From CBDCWQ01 sp965223435 (GTDB lineage Bacteria; Myxococcota; Kuafuiibacteriia; Kuafuiibacteriales; Kuafuiibacteriaceae), in the NCBI GenBank assembly GCA_965223435.1, contig CBDCWQ010000020.1, forward strand, positions 992,001-1,056,000: 64,000 nt of DNA. Direction: 5' to 3'. The notes below the pieces were generated by a model. That model did no database searches. It worked only from the letters and a program-made list of their open reading frames with translations, and was not told where the DNA came from. Below, piece by piece: positions 62,255 through 64,000 of the stretch. How positions within the stretch are numbered: the stretch's first letter is position 1; each line of letters opens with the position of its first letter. The position numbers were made by a program, and so were the translations under genes.

Positions 62255-62674
62255 CTACGCGAACCGTTCGTCGATCCGTCGAAGCGTAACCGACCAGCCG
62301 TAGAGTCGAAGCTCTAACAGATCGGTCCTTCCTTTCTCGACCGGAATTTCGTCGCTGCGGTCCAAGGAGAATATACGCGCATCGTTCTGAACGCCCTTCG
62401 AATCAAGCGCCCCTTCTTCATCTTGCTTTTCCCACACATCGAGCTGCTGCGATGACACACTACAAACACGCCGGACCTTTGTCCGGCCTGCACCCTGTCG
62501 AATCGCTTGCACGACCGATCTTCGAAGTTCGTCTGGAATTCGCGTCCGGGGACGATGCGTGTTCCGAAACGCCGCGAACTGTTCTCGCAGCGCTTGCAAA
62601 TAGTCTTCAACATCTGGACGACCCTTGGACCGGCGAGCTGGCCCCTCCGAATAACGTGATGATTCTTTTCTCAT
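62255..62674 (-). CDS. tnpA: IS66 accessory protein TnpA (Orf1)
   Basis: A 139-residue basic protein. PDELRRSVVQAIRQGAGRTKVRRV and SSQQLDVWEKQDEEG form a helix-turn-helix-like region, as in IS66 Orf1 proteins. First gene of the element, with its ATG 73 bases inside the right inverted repeat. Position and size match the family although similarity is weaker than for tnpB. Confidence 0.8.
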   Translation of the reverse strand: MRKESSRYSEGPARRSKGRPDVEDYLQALREQFAAFRNTHRPRTRIPDELRRSVVQAIRQGAGRTKVRRVCSVSSQQLDVWEKQDEEGALDSKGVQNDARIFSLDRSDEIPVEKGRTDLLELRLYGWSVTLRRIDERFA

Positions 62675-62794
62675 TGCTCTCTGCCTCCTTGCCGGCGGTC
62701 ACGCCGTGCGAGGCAAATATGGCGCCGGTCATCAGGCTTGTCGTGGGCCCGTCTATGCACTGCTTACCGACAGCCGAGTCGACGGTGTCATACA

Positions 62795-62852
62795 TGCAAT
62801 CGATTTGCATCAGTTTTGTCGTCTGATTGCATGTGCAAAATTTTCATTTGCA
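62795..62852. promoter_or_regulatory. TTTGCA/TGCAAA repeats upstream of the TSP3 lipoprotein
   Basis: TGCAATCGATTTGCA (62795-62809, near-palindromic) and TGCAAAATTTTCATTTGCA (62834-62852, inverted repeat TGCAAA/TTTGCA) lie 25 bases apart, and a further TTTGC half follows at 62858. The AT-rich cluster sits 66-123 bases before the ATG at 62918. It may be an operator and promoter region. It is just outside the IS66 element. Confidence 0.4.
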
Positions 62853-62917
62853 ATTTATTTGCGTTGATGTTCGGACTGCGCCTGCGTTGATTACGAACCG
62901 CAGAAAGAGAGGAGTAC

Positions 62918-64000
62918 ATGGTACGAACAATGACCAAATACGGGCTGATCGCTGGCAGCTTGATGTCGCTTCTGGCGTGTGAGAGCAACTCGCCGGAGGA
63001 AGCGAAGCTTTCCAGTGTAGGAAGCACTCAACTGAGCCTGACACTTCCCGACGGAACCGAGACTTCCAGTGTGAGCTGGGTGCTCACCGGGGGCGCATTG
63101 GCGTCGCCTCGAATGGGGACTATTGACGTCGGGGATGCGGACGATACCATTTCCGCATTGATCGGTGGTATTCCGGTGGCCTCGGGCTACACGATTGAGC
63201 TCACCGGGCTCACCAGTGATGGCCTAACTTGCTTCGCCGACGCAAACTTCGACATTCAGACTGCCGGAGCCACGGTGATGGTGAGCGTGACCCTCAACTG
63301 TGGTCTCCGAGGAACACAAAACGATGGGAATCTCGTGGTCAACGGACAAGTCAATACCTGTCCGATGGTCGAGCTCGTTGTCTCCCCCATCGAGGTTGTT
63401 GTCGGAAATACGATGGACCTCGAAGCCGAGGCCGAGGACGCGAATGGCGACGACATCACCTTCGAATGGAGCGCGTCGAACGGAACGATCGCTGAATCCG
63501 ATGAGTCTGAGGCCACTTATACCTGTACATTGGCGGGGCCGGTGACCCTTGAGCTGAAAGTCGATGACGGCTTCGGCTGTGACGTCACTCGCGAGGTTGA
63601 TGTGACCTGCCGTCCCGACGCCTCGGGATCCGATCAGGACGGTGACGGGGTTCTGGATGCGCTCGACAACTGCCCGCTCACCGACAACGCAGATCAGAGC
63701 GACCTCGATGGCGATGGCGTTGGCGATGTGTGTGATGACGATAGGGATGGCGATGACGTTGACAATGGGGCGGACAACTGCGCCGAGGATGCCAACCCAG
63801 ATCAGGAAGACCTGGACGCGGACGGCCTCGGCGACGCCTGCGATACAGACGTGGACGGCGACGACGTTGACAATCAGGCCGACAACTGCCCGTTCGAGCC
63901 GAATCCCGGTCAGCTCGATTCGGATGGCGACGGAGTCGGTGACGCATGTACAAATGATGCTGATAGCGATGGCGTGGACGATGACGATGATAACTGCCCC
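62918..64000 (+). CDS. Lipoprotein with Ig-like domain and thrombospondin type 3 repeats (cut by window edge)
   Basis: Open for 361 codons to the window end. The signal peptide ends LMSLLAC (lipobox Cys21). Residues about 30-150 are a beta-rich domain; about 165-245 an Ig/PKD-like module (VVSPIEVVVGNTMDLEAEAED); from about 250 on, at least four TSP3 calcium repeats (DQDGDGVLDALDNCPLTDNADQ pattern). It is anchored and extended by calcium-bound repeats on the cell surface. GGAG lies seven bases before ATG 62918. The 3' end is outside the window. Confidence 0.9.
   Translation, partial: MVRTMTKYGLIAGSLMSLLACESNSPEEAKLSSVGSTQLSLTLPDGTETSSVSWVLTGGALASPRMGTIDVGDADDTISALIGGIPVASGYTIELTGLTSDGLTCFADANFDIQTAGATVMVSVTLNCGLRGTQNDGNLVVNGQVNTCPMVELVVSPIEVVVGNTMDLEAEAEDANGDDITFEWSASNGTIAESDESEATYTCTLAGPVTLELKVDDGFGCDVTREVDVTCRPDASGSDQDGDGVLDALDNCPLTDNADQSDLDGDGVGDVCDDDRDGDDVDNGADNCAEDANPDQEDLDADGLGDACDTDVDGDDVDNQADNCPFEPNPGQLDSDGDGVGDACTNDADSDGVDDDDDNCP

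Larger units (their letters stand above)
59447..62767 (-). mobile_element. Complete IS66-family element, 3321 bp
   Basis: Inverted repeats 59447-59467 (GTAACCAGTGCATTGAGAGGC) and 62747-62767 (its inverse complement form) match at 17 of 21 positions and begin GTAA as IS66 ends do. Both sides carry the perfect 8-bp duplication CGACAGCC (59439-59446 and 62768-62775), the length typical of IS66. It holds tnpA, tnpB and tnpC on the minus strand, all intact. It landed between the PCL-repeat gene and the TSP3-lipoprotein gene. The 298 bases after tnpC (59447-59744) have no supported gene. Confidence 0.95.

Overview
The window looks like a chromosomal segment of a large-genome, GC-rich deltaproteobacterial-type organism (Myxococcota or a close relative). 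This is inferred from gene content only: four Hanks-type serine/threonine kinases with PEGA, PilZ or FecR partners, TPR-DUF4388 and PilZ proteins, an AgmX-type envelope protein, thrombospondin type 3 calcium-binding repeats, large secreted S8 and reprolysin-like proteases, and many lipoproteins. No rRNA, tRNA or CRISPR array is visible.

Positions 1-18354 are mostly housekeeping, envelope and signalling genes: a YvcK-type protein running off the left edge, an OmpA/TSP3 protein, an MscS channel, a kinase/TPR/epimerase block on the minus strand, a DUF4266-DUF3570-thioredoxin set, and a plus-strand run of carbohydrate-binding-like protein, PilZ protein, kinase-PilZ-HAMP fusion and FecR lipoprotein. 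At 18354-19772 a 37-bp inverted repeat encloses a GGTCCY hexamer array, and an IS3 element (4-bp duplication CGAT) has landed inside it. Positions 19852-40309 continue with a kinase, a long coiled-coil lipoprotein, a ZIP-permease fusion, an AgmX-like protein, YceI, two secreted proteases, a GST, an RND pump, a potassium channel and a beta-barrel protein.

From 40 kb on the segment is more disturbed: an RCC1 remnant abuts a cell-wall-binding-repeat remnant in opposite orientation; oxyR and katA form an oxidative-stress pair with an OxyR-like site; an IS630 element carries a passenger gene whose stop codon comes from the CTAG target; then a Kelch protein, VOC protein, flavin halogenase-like enzyme, esterase fusion and GlxA-type regulator follow.

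The most interesting part is 53.0-59.4 kb. A radical SAM/SPASM protein is translationally coupled to a cobalamin-binding radical SAM protein that is fused to a protein-L-isoaspartate methyltransferase-like domain. Convergent to them is a small protein with three PxPCLx[IV] repeats behind a twin-arginine-type leader, coupled by an ATGA overlap to an unrecognised protein with an HExxxH motif. An MBL-fold protein is divergent to the radical SAM pair. Together these resemble a post-translational peptide-modification (RiPP-like) locus that I cannot match to a named class. A complete IS66 element (perfect 8-bp duplication CGACAGCC) sits just upstream of the candidate precursor, and a TSP3-repeat lipoprotein runs off the right edge.
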